Below are positions 1 through 8,725 of a DNA stretch of 62,314 nucleotides, in pieces; positions within the stretch are counted from its first letter, which is position 1; the number at the start of each line of letters is the position of its first letter. Both the position numbers and the translations under genes were made by a program. The stretch is taken from the NCBI GenBank assembly GCA_002394605.1, contig DGUI01000034.1, positions 33,506 through 95,819 of the forward strand, in the 5' to 3' direction. The notes beneath the pieces were generated by a model, which was not told the origin of the DNA, did no database searches, and worked only from the letters and a program-made list of their open reading frames with translations. Source of the DNA: Mageeibacillus sp. UBA4314. GTDB taxonomy: Bacteria; Bacillota; Clostridia; Saccharofermentanales; Saccharofermentanaceae.

Positions 1-25
1 GCTCTACCAACTGAGCTAGTGAACC
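1..25 (-). tRNA. partial tRNA (5' half), identity not certain
   Basis: Read on the minus strand from position 25, the sequence gives a 7-nt acceptor strand GGTTCAC, TA, the D-stem GCTC, an AGTTGGTA D-loop and GAGC. This is the standard first 25 nt of a tRNA. The anticodon lies to the left of the window, so the amino acid cannot be assigned; the layout would suit tRNA-Lys or tRNA-Thr types, but that is a guess. It is the most distal visible gene of the tRNA operon. Confidence 0.85.
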
Positions 26-29
26 ATAA

Positions 30-104
30 TGGCTGGGGTGGCAGGATTTGAACCTACGAGTGCGGGAGTCAAAGACCCGTGCCTTACCACTTGGCTACAC
101 CCCA
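30..104 (-). tRNA. tRNA-Gln (UUG)
   Basis: The minus strand starts with acceptor TGGGGTG (rc of 98-104) and closes with CACCCCA-G-CCA (rc of 30-40), so the CCA end is encoded. The anticodon loop reads CTTTGAC with anticodon TTG at 34-36, which specifies glutamine. The T-arm GTAGG-TTCGAAT-CCTGC is intact with one G-U pair. The anticodon stem CGGGT/TCCCG leaves a U31-U39 mismatch at its base next to the loop. It lies between a partial tRNA and tRNA-His in one transcription unit. Confidence 0.96.
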
Positions 105-139
105 GTGACTCGCGTCCATAGGCAGTGAAAATAAAAAAA

Positions 140-218
140 TGGGGTGGGATCTGGGATTCGAACCCAGGATATCTGGTGCCACAAACCAGCGCTCTAGACC
201 GACTGAACTAATCCCACC
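140..218 (-). tRNA. tRNA-His (GUG)
   Basis: The minus strand starts GGTGGGAT at 218 and ends ATCCCACCCCA at 140, so the extra 5' G(-1) typical of tRNA-His and the CCA end are both encoded. The anticodon arm is CTGGT-TTGTGGC-ACCAG with anticodon GTG. The T-arm CTGGG-TTCGAAT-CCCAG is perfect. This is the first tRNA of the minus-strand operon, whose promoter lies at 260-288. Confidence 0.96.
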
Positions 219-259
219 ATATTCTGGTAAAGCAATTGCCAACCCATGGTTGCCAAAGT

Positions 260-288
260 ATTTTATCTTTAAGAGAGTAATAAGTCAA
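260..288 (-). promoter_or_regulatory. Promoter of the tRNA operon
   Basis: On the minus strand there is a -35 TTGACT (rc of 283-288), a 17-nt spacer and a -10 TAAAAT (rc of 260-265). The start of transcription would fall around 250-254, about 35 nt upstream of tRNA-His. The sigma-A-like match and position make this the likely promoter for tRNA-His, tRNA-Gln and the following tRNA. Confidence 0.7.
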
Positions 289-312
289 CTTTTATTTTCG
301 TGCGCGTGGGCA

Positions 313-318
313 TATAAT
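313..318 (+). promoter_or_regulatory. Probable -10 element for argJ
   Basis: A perfect TATAAT lies 34 nt before the argJ ATG. No good -35 is visible at the right distance (TTTATT near 291 is the nearest), so this is a weaker call than the opposing tRNA promoter. An AGAGG ribosome-binding site follows at about 341-345. Confidence 0.45.
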
Positions 319-351
319 ACTATTCTGACAGATAATAATTAGAGGTGCAGC

Positions 352-1596
352 ATGGAAGAAGCTTATATTACATTACCAAAGGGATTCAAAGCTAACGGCG
401 TTTCTGCCGGTATGAAGTGCTCTGATCCTGCCAATATCAACAAGGATGACCCTAAGTCTTCCTATCTCGATGTAAATCTGATCGTATCCGATCTCCCCTG
501 TGATGTTGCAGGTGTCTACACATCCAACCTCGTTAAGGGTCATTCCCTTACAAGATCGATCGGCATCATCAATTCTGGCAGAAAGGTCCGCGGCATCGCC
601 GTCAACAGCAAGGTTGCCAACGCCTGCGTCGGTAAGGCAGGTGTCAGCGATGCAGATCAGATCGCTTCTGCGATCTCTGAACTTATTCCCTGTTCTTCTG
701 ACGAGATTCTGACAGCTTCAACCGGTGTCATCGGCACGAGGCTCCCTCTGGATAAGATCCTTCCCGTTGTTCCCGGACTCGTAAGCGGGCTGTCTGATTC
801 AGCAGAGGCCGCACATAATGCCGAATATGCAATGATGACGACTGATACGCTTCCCAAGGAAGTCGCTGCCACATTAACTCTCAAGGACGGCAAGGAAGTC
901 ACGATCGCAGGTATCGCGAAGGGATCAGGAATGATCCATCCAAACCTCGCTACGATGATCTCCGTCTTCACTACCGACGTCAAAGCCGGCAGGGATGTTC
1001 TTGATAAGGCTTTGAGATCAGCTGTCGCACATACATTCAACAGGGTAAGCGTCGACGGTGATACGTCCGTATGCGATTCCGTGATCATCATGGCTAACGG
1101 AGCATCCGGCTGCGATGAGATCACACTTGATTCAGATGATTACGAACTCTTCGAGAAGGCTCTGACGGGACTGTCCGAGGATCTTGCAAGGATGATCGCA
1201 TCCGATGGTGAAGGCGCCACAAAGTTCGTTGAGATCACCGTAACGGGTGCTGCCAGCGCAGATGATGCCAAGCTCGTCGTAACGTCTGTTGCAAGGTCAC
1301 CTCTGGTCAAGACTATGATATTCGGGGAAGATGCTAATTTCGGAAGGATCATAACGGCTGCAGGTTACAGCGGAGCGAAGTTTGATCCTGAGAAGATCGA
1401 TATCAAACTGTGCGGTCTCCTCACATGTGAGAATGGCGCATCTCTTGCTTTCGATGAGGAACTTGCCAAAAAGCTCCTGTCTGAGCACGATCTTAAGATC
1501 GACATCATCCTCCACGAGGGTTGTTTCTCTGACAGGATGTATACTTGCGATTTCTCTTATGATTATGTAAAGATCAACGGAAGCTACAGATCTTAG
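352..1596 (+). CDS. argJ: Arginine biosynthesis bifunctional protein ArgJ (ornithine/glutamate N-acetyltransferase)
   Basis: ArgJ recycles the acetyl group from N-acetylornithine to glutamate and, in bifunctional forms, also makes N-acetylglutamate from acetyl-CoA; it acts in the cytosol. The 414-aa length is normal for the family. The family self-cleavage segment GMIHPNLATM lies at about residues 193-202, with cleavage expected between A200 and T201 to give alpha and beta chains. The start ATG follows AGAGG by six bases. It is alone on the plus strand, with no other arg gene nearby, and runs convergently into dtd with a 2-bp gap. Sequence alone does not show whether it is mono- or bifunctional. 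Confidence 0.95.
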   Translation: MEEAYITLPKGFKANGVSAGMKCSDPANINKDDPKSSYLDVNLIVSDLPCDVAGVYTSNLVKGHSLTRSIGIINSGRKVRGIAVNSKVANACVGKAGVSDADQIASAISELIPCSSDEILTASTGVIGTRLPLDKILPVVPGLVSGLSDSAEAAHNAEYAMMTTDTLPKEVAATLTLKDGKEVTIAGIAKGSGMIHPNLATMISVFTTDVKAGRDVLDKALRSAVAHTFNRVSVDGDTSVCDSVIIMANGASGCDEITLDSDDYELFEKALTGLSEDLARMIASDGEGATKFVEITVTGAASADDAKLVVTSVARSPLVKTMIFGEDANFGRIITAAGYSGAKFDPEKIDIKLCGLLTCENGASLAFDEELAKKLLSEHDLKIDIILHEGCFSDRMYTCDFSYDYVKINGSYRS

Positions 1597-1598
1597 TC

Positions 1599-2051
1599 TC
1601 AGATCTTCAGATCATTGGAATCAAGGATAACCGTAAAAGGTCCGTTATTTACGAGGCTCACTATCATGTGCGCACCGAATTCGCCTGTCTCGACAACATC
1701 GATCTCCTGCCTTACGAGATCAACGACGTGATCGAACAGCCTTGAAGCGTCTTCCGGTGCCGCAGCATTAAGGAAATTGGGCCTGTTCCCCCTCCTCATG
1801 TCAGCATACAATGTGAACTGGGAGATCAGGAGGATCTGTCCTCCTACGTCTTTTACCGAGAGATTTGTCTTGCCGTTCTCATCCTTGAATATCCTTAGCT
1901 GGATCAGCTTTCTGACCATCCTGTCGGCTATCTCTTCCGTGTCACCCTGTCCGATACCTGCGAGGACAAGATAACCGCGTTCGATGCTGCCAACGGTCTT
2001 GCCGTCAACATCGACTTTGGCATTATCTACTACCTGGATAACAAATCTCAT
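1599..2051 (-). CDS. dtd: D-aminoacyl-tRNA deacylase
   Basis: Dtd hydrolyses D-amino acids (and glycine mis-attached to tRNA-Ala) from tRNA, a chirality proofreading step. The 150-aa length is typical. The two active-site signatures are present: SQFT at residues 77-80 (within SQFTLYAD) and the NxGPxT motif as NNGPFT at 135-140. The start overlaps the stop of the upstream lipoprotein gene in an ATGA, so it is probably translationally coupled as the last gene of the glyA-rarA-lipoprotein-dtd run. Confidence 0.94.
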   Translation of the reverse strand: MRFVIQVVDNAKVDVDGKTVGSIERGYLVLAGIGQGDTEEIADRMVRKLIQLRIFKDENGKTNLSVKDVGGQILLISQFTLYADMRRGNRPNFLNAAAPEDASRLFDHVVDLVRQEIDVVETGEFGAHMIVSLVNNGPFTVILDSNDLKI

Positions 2052-2596
2052 TTCTTGCCAAACTCCGCATCAGAATTCTGAAGTTCATACATATACCATG
2101 CACCTTTATACTCATAGGCAATGCCATAGACTTCACGGTACCTGTTTGTGCCATCCACGGTAAAATACACCTTGATGTGATCGATGTGCATCGCGGTGAT
2201 CTCGTTATCAGACTCCGCACCGACGAGGAACGCGATATTGTGGCGGTAGAAATCAGCATCACTGTATCCGCCCTCAGCACTGAGTTCGTTATAGTTCAGG
2301 TACTGCGTACCAACGAAAGTCCCGTCATCCTCAAGAGTCTTTACATACTGATCAAAAAGATCGATGCCGGCGTTTTTCGAATCTGTTATGAACTGTTCCG
2401 GGAAGCACTTCTCAAAGAGCTCCCTGTCATTGTTAAAGATGGATTCCAGAAAGCCTCTTACTACGAAGTCAGAAGCAGAATTAACTTCAGCGGCAGTGAC
2501 GGGAGCATCAACATCCATCTTGCTCACATTGTTGTTGCATCCTGCAACGCCCAACACAAAAACACCGACCAGTAACAGACTTAATAATCTTCTCAT
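2048..2596 (-). CDS. Predicted lipoprotein, unknown function
   Basis: This 182-aa protein has a lipoprotein signal peptide: MRR, a hydrophobic stretch, then a lipobox ending GVAGC at residue 20 followed by Asn-rich sequence. The mature part is acidic and soluble; its overall shape (helical start, later strands with KVYFTVDG and a terminal WYMYEL) could fit a small NTF2-like fold, but this is a guess. GAGG lies 5 nt before the ATG. It overlaps dtd by 4 bp and follows rarA by 11 bp, so it is probably cotranscribed with housekeeping genes without sharing their function. Confidence 0.8.
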   Translation of the reverse strand: MRRLLSLLLVGVFVLGVAGCNNNVSKMDVDAPVTAAEVNSASDFVVRGFLESIFNNDRELFEKCFPEQFITDSKNAGIDLFDQYVKTLEDDGTFVGTQYLNYNELSAEGGYSDADFYRHNIAFLVGAESDNEITAMHIDHIKVYFTVDGTNRYREVYGIAYEYKGAWYMYELQNSDAEFGKK

Positions 2597-2607
2597 GTTA
2601 ACCTCAC

Positions 2608-3921
2608 TTATTCACCGTGTATTATCTTGTCGACCTTATCAAGGTATTCCTTTATCTTCGCCTCGTAGCCGATGACTGTAGGCTCATAGTACTTATGACC
2701 TATGGTCTTATCCGTCATGTACTGCTGCTTCACCACGTGTCCGGGGAAGTCATGAGCATACTTATATCCGACACTGTAGCCCATCTCCTCCATTCCCTTG
2801 GCAGGAGCATTGCGCAGGTGCATCGGAACGACGCCCGTATCAGTATTCTCCACCTCTGAGAGGGCCTTGTCTATCGCAAGATAGGATGCATTGGACTTAG
2901 GTGATGCGGCAACTACTATGCATGCTTCTGCAAGAGGGATCCTCGCCTCCGGCATTCCTACGGCGACTGCGGTCTGGAAGGCTGCAACAGCTATGAGGAG
3001 CGCGTTGGGATTTGCAAGCCCGACATCCTCGGCAGCGCAAATCATGATGCGCCTTGCGAGAAATTCTATAGGCTCCCCCGCCTTGAGCGCCCTTGCAAGA
3101 TACAGGATGGCGGCATCAGGATCAGAGCCCCTCATGGACTTGATCATGGCACTGATATTATCGTAGTGGTTCTCACCGTCCTTATCGAAAGCTATCAGCC
3201 TGTTCTGCATGCAGTCAGCAATGACTTCATCAGTTATGACTATCCTGCCTTCCATGTCCGGTGCAGTCGTGACAACGGCAAGTTCCAATGCCTTGAGTGC
3301 ATTACGGGCATCGCCGTTGCTGTTATATGCGATCTTGGATACTGTCTCATCGGAGATGACCACATCAGTATCACCATATCCCCTCTCACTGTCAGACAGG
3401 GCATTCTTCAGTATCTTCTCAATATCAGTCTGTTCGAGCGGCTTGAGCTGCAGGACCGTTGACCTTGATATGAGAGCCTTATTGACTTCGAAGAAAGGAT
3501 TCTCAGTCGTCGCACCGATAAGGATGACCGTTCCGTTCTCCACATAAGGGAGCAGGCAATCCTGCTGGAGCTTGTTGAACCTGTGTATCTCGTCGATAAA
3601 AAGGACCGTCTTCTTACCTTCGCTCAGGATCGGATTCTGGGCATCTGATATGACATTCTTGATGTCTGATACGCCTGCCGTAACAGCATTGAGCTGCTCG
3701 AACCGGGAACTTGTCGCATTGGCGATAACCCGTGCAAGCGCAGTCTTACCGACACCCGGGGGACCAAAAAGAATAATTGAGGACAGAGAGTCTGCCTCAA
3801 TCATTCGTCTTAGCATCTTCCCTTTACCGATTATGTGCTCCTGACCTGCATATTCGTCAAGCGTCCTGGGAGACATACGGTAAGCGAGCGGCTTGATCTT
3901 GTTATCGTTATAATCTGACAT
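2608..3921 (-). CDS. rarA: Replication-associated recombination protein A (AAA+ ATPase RarA/MgsA)
   Basis: RarA is a clamp-loader-like AAA+ ATPase acting at stalled replication forks. Walker A GPPGVGKT is at residues 53-60 and Walker B LFIDE at 107-111. A family-typical C-terminal region follows, with conserved segments such as MHLRNAP and the YKYAHDFPGHVV stretch. Length 437 aa is normal. The ATG shares a base with the glyA stop (TAATG), indicating coupling to glyA. Confidence 0.95.
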   Translation of the reverse strand: MSDYNDNKIKPLAYRMSPRTLDEYAGQEHIIGKGKMLRRMIEADSLSSIILFGPPGVGKTALARVIANATSSRFEQLNAVTAGVSDIKNVISDAQNPILSEGKKTVLFIDEIHRFNKLQQDCLLPYVENGTVILIGATTENPFFEVNKALISRSTVLQLKPLEQTDIEKILKNALSDSERGYGDTDVVISDETVSKIAYNSNGDARNALKALELAVVTTAPDMEGRIVITDEVIADCMQNRLIAFDKDGENHYDNISAMIKSMRGSDPDAAILYLARALKAGEPIEFLARRIMICAAEDVGLANPNALLIAVAAFQTAVAVGMPEARIPLAEACIVVAASPKSNASYLAIDKALSEVENTDTGVVPMHLRNAPAKGMEEMGYSVGYKYAHDFPGHVVKQQYMTDKTIGHKYYEPTVIGYEAKIKEYLDKVDKIIHGE

Positions 3922-5165
3922 TACTTAAGATCAGGATAGAGCGGATATTTGGAAGTCAGGGCAGCAACCCTGCTGATGACTTCTTCCTTCTTATTATCAA
4001 ATTCAAAGATGCAGGCTGTGATAAGATCAGCGATCTCACGCATGTCATCTTCGTTCATGCCCCTTGATGTAACGGCAGCAGTACCGATCCTGACACCGGA
4101 AGTAACGAAAGGCTTCTCGGGGTCGAACGGGATGGTATTCTTGTTGGCGGTGATATTGCATTCATCAAGCCTGAGCTGGAGATCCTTACCGGTAATGCCC
4201 GTTCCTCTCAGATCGATGAGCATGAGGTGGTTATCAGTGCCGCCCGATACGAGATTAACACCATTGGCAAGAAGTCTCTCGGACAGAGCCTTTGCGTTCT
4301 TTATGATGTTGCCGGCATACTCTCTGAATTCAGGTGTGAGAGCTTCCTTGAATGCAACAGCCTTAGCAGCGATGATATGCATAAGAGGGCCGCCCTGCTG
4401 ACCGGGGAATACAGCTGAGTTGATCTTCTTGGCAAGTTCTTCATCATTGCACATGATGACGCCGCCGCGGGGACCTCTCAGAGTCTTGTGAGTTGTTGTA
4501 GTAGTGATATCGGCAACAGGTACCGGATTGGGGTGAAGTCCTGCTGCTACGAGTCCTGCGATGTGAGCCATGTCAACGAAGAGGTAAGCGCCTACTTCAT
4601 CTGCGATCTCGCGGAACTTCTTGAAATCGATGATCCTGGGATAAGCAGAAGCTCCGGCAACGATAACCTTGGGCTTGCACTCGAGTGCCTTCTTCCTGAC
4701 TTCCTCATAATCGATCATCTGTGTCTCGGGATTGACCTGATAGAACTCGGAATGATATGTCCTTCCGGATACGTTCAGCTTCATGCCGTGTGTCAGGTGG
4801 CCACCGTGAGAAAGATCCATGCCGAGGATCGTATCGCCGGGTTCAAGGATGGCAAAATAAACAGCAGTATTTGCCTGTGCACCTGAGTGAGGCTGTACAT
4901 TGGCATACTTGGCACCGAAGATCTGCTTAAGCCTGTCAATAGCGAGCTGCTCTACGATATCCACATACTCGCATCCGCCGTAATATCTCTTTCCGGGATA
5001 ACCCTCTGCATACTTGTTCGTAAGAGGTGATCCTGCAGCTTCCATGACAGCTTCCGAGACAAAGTTCTCAGAAGCGATCAGTTCGATCTTGTTACGCTGT
5101 CTGTTAAGTTCCTGTGAGATCGCGGAAAAGACCTCCGGATCCTCTGCCCTGATGTAATCGTACAT
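3921..5165 (-). CDS. glyA: Serine hydroxymethyltransferase
   Basis: GlyA interconverts serine plus tetrahydrofolate and glycine plus 5,10-methylene-tetrahydrofolate, using PLP, and is the main one-carbon source. The 414-aa protein shows the PLP-lysine motif TTTTTHKTLRGPRGG with K227, plus SENFVS near residue 32 and FVDMAHIAGL near 196. The start follows a GGAGG at about 5176-5180, ten bases upstream. It is the first gene of the glyA-rarA-lipoprotein-dtd run, and a promoter is visible just upstream. No glycine riboswitch fits in the 74-bp leader region. Confidence 0.97.
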   Translation of the reverse strand: MYDYIRAEDPEVFSAISQELNRQRNKIELIASENFVSEAVMEAAGSPLTNKYAEGYPGKRYYGGCEYVDIVEQLAIDRLKQIFGAKYANVQPHSGAQANTAVYFAILEPGDTILGMDLSHGGHLTHGMKLNVSGRTYHSEFYQVNPETQMIDYEEVRKKALECKPKVIVAGASAYPRIIDFKKFREIADEVGAYLFVDMAHIAGLVAAGLHPNPVPVADITTTTTHKTLRGPRGGVIMCNDEELAKKINSAVFPGQQGGPLMHIIAAKAVAFKEALTPEFREYAGNIIKNAKALSERLLANGVNLVSGGTDNHLMLIDLRGTGITGKDLQLRLDECNITANKNTIPFDPEKPFVTSGVRIGTAAVTSRGMNEDDMREIADLITACIFEFDNKKEEVISRVAALTSKYPLYPDLK

Positions 5166-5201
5166 ATATATAACGCCTCCAAATTAATTTTTTCCTGGAA
5201 T

Positions 5202-5230
5202 AGTTTACTTTATTTATTATTATTAGTAAA
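5202..5230 (-). promoter_or_regulatory. Promoter of glyA operon
   Basis: Minus-strand -35 TTTACT (rc of 5225-5230), 17-nt spacer, -10 TAAACT (rc of 5202-5207). The elements also form the arms GTTTAC/GTAAAC of an inverted repeat, so a regulator site cannot be excluded. No intrinsic terminator for the upstream PAS gene is visible in this gap. Confidence 0.5.
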
Positions 5231-5239
5231 CAGCGATTT

Positions 5240-6334
5240 TTATTTCGTGTAGTCAGGCTTTACGCCGATCATCTCACCATTCGGACCAAGCCTTCTGGGA
5301 ATGATGATATGTCCGGTGATATTTCCGAAAACATCAATGATGTCCTGTTCGTTGATCTGGAAATCAAAATCGACCATATTGTCATTAGCGGTAAAGATCT
5401 GATTTGTGAAATGATGCTCCTCATCCACGACCTTCTCGGTCTTCGGCGTAAGGAAATACTTCTTCCATGTCAGGTAGTCAAACTTCTCGGCAGGTCCCTC
5501 CAGCTTCAGCAGGCGTCTCATCGTGCCATTGACGACCACGGTCTTCCAATTGGAATCGACCACAACTACCGGGAAAGGTACACTCTCAACAAGGAGATCC
5601 TTGTCACGCCTTACATTAATGAGTTCCGTAACATCATGTGCTATGCCGACAGTACCGATAATGTCACCAAATTCATTGAACAGAGGTGATTTATACGTTG
5701 CCAGCTTCATCATTCCGTCGATCGTAGTTATCGTCTGGTCAAGGGCAAGCGTCCTCTGTTCCTTGATCACGAGTTCGTCAGAATCAACAATGTCAGCATC
5801 CTTATTGAAGTCAGTATCAACATTCCAGATCTGATCATCGGTCTTGCCCTCACATTCCTTTTGCGGCCTGCGGACGATCTCGGCAAAAGACTCGTTAACA
5901 TAAGAGATACGTCCCTCAAGGTCCTTATACCATGCAGGATCGGGAATGGAATCCATCGCGGTTGAATAAAGATTACGGTAGAACCATGCGTCATAGTTTG
6001 CCTTGATATAAGCTATCATCTTCCTGTAACGGCCTACGGTAACATTAAGGTTCTCATCAGAAGACCACATGTCATCAACCGTATCCACGCGGTTCTCGAT
6101 ACTCTTTATGTCGCCATAATATACCGAATACAGCTTCGCGCTTGCTCCGGAACCGCTCCTGAACGAAGTAGCTTCCTCATGGTTGTCAGATATAAGAAGA
6201 CAATATCCGATCGCATCATCAAACATATCGCAGAAACGTATCTTGATATTATCGTAGAAAGAGACTGTCTTAAAGATCTCGCTGACACCGGGTTTGCCGA
6301 TATTACAAAAAACATTGATATTTAGTTCAAACAC
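5240..6334 (-). CDS. PAS-domain sensory protein without recognisable output domain
   Basis: This 364-aa soluble protein starts at GTG, with GGCGG eight bases upstream. Residues about 125-240 form a clear PAS fold: IPDPAWYKDLEGRISYVNESF is the typical PAS entry, and YKSPLFNEFGDIIGTVGIAHDVTE is the typical PAS exit. A second PAS-like segment follows (VPFPVVVVDSNWKTVVVNGTMRRLL, about 250-330). The N-terminal 120 residues are unassigned. No GGDEF, EAL, histidine kinase or HTH follows, and the protein ends in a basic tail. It may act through protein-protein contact. It has its own extended -10 promoter next to the end of thiI. Confidence 0.75.
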   Translation of the reverse strand: MFELNINVFCNIGKPGVSEIFKTVSFYDNIKIRFCDMFDDAIGYCLLISDNHEEATSFRSGSGASAKLYSVYYGDIKSIENRVDTVDDMWSSDENLNVTVGRYRKMIAYIKANYDAWFYRNLYSTAMDSIPDPAWYKDLEGRISYVNESFAEIVRRPQKECEGKTDDQIWNVDTDFNKDADIVDSDELVIKEQRTLALDQTITTIDGMMKLATYKSPLFNEFGDIIGTVGIAHDVTELINVRRDKDLLVESVPFPVVVVDSNWKTVVVNGTMRRLLKLEGPAEKFDYLTWKKYFLTPKTEKVVDEEHHFTNQIFTANDNMVDFDFQINEQDIIDVFGNITGHIIIPRRLGPNGEMIGVKPDYTK

Positions 6335-6365
6335 TTCAATTACCGCCTGTAAGAATAGTACAGAT

Positions 6366-6374
6366 AGTATATCA
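6366..6374 (-). promoter_or_regulatory. Extended -10 promoter for the PAS gene
   Basis: The minus strand reads TG-A-TATACT (rc of 6366-6374) in the 42-bp gap after thiI. A loose GAGACA lies 17 bp upstream inside the thiI end. This allows the PAS gene to be expressed separately from the thiI operon. Confidence 0.45.
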
Positions 6375-6376
6375 AA

Positions 6377-7570
6377 TCAGATGACGATTGTCTCAACATC
6401 TTTGAGTCCGGACTCGACCATTGCCCCGATATCAAGGTTCTCTTCAGCCTTCCTTACATCCTCTTCCGTAGGATGCGTCTTGGGGTGCTTTGCGACGAAT
6501 ATGGTGCAGCAGTCCTCATAAGGCAGTATGGAAGTCTCGAAAGCGCCGATCTTCCTTGATATGTCGCATGTATCCTGCTTATCGATTCCGATAAGCGGTC
6601 TTAAGATCGGCATCTTTACTACTTCATTTGTCACGTTTATCGCCTCGAGCGTCTGGCTTGCCACCTGTCCTAAGCTCTCACCCGTTATCAGGCACTTGCA
6701 GTTATTCTGCTTTGCAAGCCTCTCAGCGATCTGCAGCATGACTCTCCTCATCGTGATCGTGATCATATCCTGAGGGCTGTTCTTGAGCATATCAAGCTGG
6801 ATCTGAGTGAAGTTAACGATGTGGAGCTTGATCGTCCCCGAGAAGCCGGATACGATCCTTGCAAGATCGATGACTTTCTCCTTGGCCTGCTCGCTCGTGT
6901 ACGGGTGGGAGTGGAAATATACACATTCCAGCGGCATGCCTCTGCTGGCCATCATGTAACCTGCGACGGGGCTGTCGATCCCTCCGGACAGAAGGAGCAT
7001 CCCCTTGCCAGCAGTTCCAACCGGAAGACCCCTGTGGGCCATTATCTTGCCGGAGTAAACATAATTAAAATCCCTGACCTCAACATTAACGATAAAATCA
7101 GGATCCTTCATCCTTACCTGCAGATCGGGGAAACTGTCGAGGATCACTCCGCCGACCTCTGCAGCGATCTCCTGTGAATCCAGGGGATAATTCTTGTTGC
7201 CGCGCCTGCATTCCACCTTAAATGTCTTATAGTCCGGGTTGTCCGCAAGGAGCTGAGTAACATACTTTACCGACTCGGCGAGGATGCAGTCAAAATCGCC
7301 TTCGAACTTAACGGCAAAACTGACTGAAACGATGCCGAACACCTGCGTTACGGCATTCATTATCTCACGTGCTGATGCTGCATCTGCAAAGTTGGGGTTG
7401 TCCTCATCCTTTGCTTCTATCCAGATCCTGCTCTGACTCTGATAAATAGACAGCTTGCCGAATGACCTTAATCTCCATTTGAGATTGTGCTTAAGCTGTG
7501 TCTCAAAATTACCTCTGTTAAGCCCTTTAAGGGTTACTTCGCCCATCCTGGCGAGAATTACATTGCTCAT
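6377..7570 (-). CDS. thiI: tRNA 4-thiouridine sulfurtransferase ThiI
   Basis: ThiI adenylates U8 of tRNA and inserts sulfur to make s4U; in some bacteria it also supplies sulfur to the thiamine thiazole. The 397-aa protein has an N-terminal ferredoxin-like/THUMP region and the PP-loop SGGIDS at residues 195-200. Conserved cysteines lie in NCKCLITGESLGQVASQT and YEDCC. There is no C-terminal rhodanese domain, as is usual in Firmicutes, where a dedicated cysteine desulfurase delivers sulfur. That partner is the next gene upstream, 21 bp away. Confidence 0.95.
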   Translation of the reverse strand: MSNVILARMGEVTLKGLNRGNFETQLKHNLKWRLRSFGKLSIYQSQSRIWIEAKDEDNPNFADAASAREIMNAVTQVFGIVSVSFAVKFEGDFDCILAESVKYVTQLLADNPDYKTFKVECRRGNKNYPLDSQEIAAEVGGVILDSFPDLQVRMKDPDFIVNVEVRDFNYVYSGKIMAHRGLPVGTAGKGMLLLSGGIDSPVAGYMMASRGMPLECVYFHSHPYTSEQAKEKVIDLARIVSGFSGTIKLHIVNFTQIQLDMLKNSPQDMITITMRRVMLQIAERLAKQNNCKCLITGESLGQVASQTLEAINVTNEVVKMPILRPLIGIDKQDTCDISRKIGAFETSILPYEDCCTIFVAKHPKTHPTEEDVRKAEENLDIGAMVESGLKDVETIVI

Positions 7571-7591
7571 AATAATGCTCCGTCTATGGTA

Positions 7592-8725
7592 TTATTGCAC
7601 GAGATACTTGTCGTAGATCTCGTCGACCGCTTTAATGAACTCCCGTGCCTCTTCCATCGTGCTGAACCTCGAGAACGAAAGCCTGACTGCATTTGCCGCC
7701 GTCTTGCGGTCGATACCGCATTCGAGCAGGACGTAGCTGACCTTTTTCGTCTTGGAGGAACAGGCAGACACAGTGGATACAAATATATCATAAATCTCGA
7801 GGCAATGTAACATGGTCTCGGATTCAAACCTGTCAAATGAGCAGTTCAACACAAACGGGAGCGCATCATCAGGAGATAAGATCTTGTTTCCTCTCTTTGT
7901 AAGTTCCTCCCTGAGATACTTATTGATCTCAGACACCTTCCGGTATGCATCTTCCCTTGCAGCAGAAGCTTCCTTAAGAGCTGAAGCGAAGCTTGAAGCG
8001 AGGAGCAGGCTCTCCGTGCCGGACCTCATGCCCTTCTGCTGACCGCCGCCTAAGATGAGCGGATCTATCTTCACACTGTTCTTCACATACAGAACCCCTG
8101 TGCCCTTGATACCGTGTATCTTATGACCGGAGAATGAAGCCATATCAACTCCGGCCTTCTTAAGGTTGATGTCGAGCTTGCCGAGTGACTGGACACAGTC
8201 GAGGTATATAGCGCAATTACGGTTGTTCTTATTGCGGATCTCTACGATCTCTTCCAACGGAAGGACCGCGCCTGTCTCGTTATTGACATGCGTAAAGCAC
8301 ATCAGGGAACAGCCGTCTATGTTGTCTGCGATCTCCCCGAGATCCGGCTTGCCGTCAATGCCGCAGCTGACATACACGACTTCACACCCCTGAGCTTGAA
8401 GAGCGTTAAGAACTTCAAGAGTTGCCTTGTGTTCGGTACGTGTTGATATTATCTTGCTGCCGCGCCTCTTATTGCGGCTCATATAGCCTCTGATAGCCGT
8501 GTTCGCGCTCTCGGAACCGCAGGATGTGAAATATATCTCTTCACTCCCTGCGCCGAGCATCGAAGAAACTGAGTCCTTTACTCTCCTGTACTCTTTCTCT
8601 GCCTTGAGACCGAGTTTATGAAGAGAGCCCGGATTAGCAAAAAGGTCGGAATTAAGCTGCGCTGTGATGTCGTCAATAACAGCCTGACACGGTTTGGTTG
8701 TAGCGCTGTTATCAAAGTAGATCAT
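7592..8725 (-). CDS. Cysteine desulfurase (IscS/NifS family), ThiI partner
   Basis: This PLP enzyme converts cysteine to alanine and a protein persulfide. The 377-aa sequence has TEHKA (H99), the PLP lysine K202 in SGHKIHG, and the mobile-loop catalytic Cys C322 in STVSACSS. Adjacency to thiI matches the Firmicutes NifZ-ThiI pairing, so it probably feeds tRNA thiolation rather than general Fe-S assembly (no iscU or sufU here). It overlaps purB by 4 bp, so it is probably cotranscribed. Confidence 0.93.
   Translation of the reverse strand: MIYFDNSATTKPCQAVIDDITAQLNSDLFANPGSLHKLGLKAEKEYRRVKDSVSSMLGAGSEEIYFTSCGSESANTAIRGYMSRNKRRGSKIISTRTEHKATLEVLNALQAQGCEVVYVSCGIDGKPDLGEIADNIDGCSLMCFTHVNNETGAVLPLEEIVEIRNKNNRNCAIYLDCVQSLGKLDINLKKAGVDMASFSGHKIHGIKGTGVLYVKNSVKIDPLILGGGQQKGMRSGTESLLLASSFASALKEASAAREDAYRKVSEINKYLREELTKRGNKILSPDDALPFVLNCSFDRFESETMLHCLEIYDIFVSTVSACSSKTKKVSYVLLECGIDRKTAANAVRLSFSRFSTMEEAREFIKAVDEIYDKYLVQ

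Noticed and set aside
1580..1640. Bidirectional terminator between argJ and dtd
   Set aside because: AGATCT repeats could form a short hairpin, but there is no U-run on either strand and the sequence lies within the coding ends.
5166..5239. Glycine or other riboswitch upstream of glyA
   Set aside because: The gap is only 74 bp, filled by a promoter and SD; no paired core can fit.
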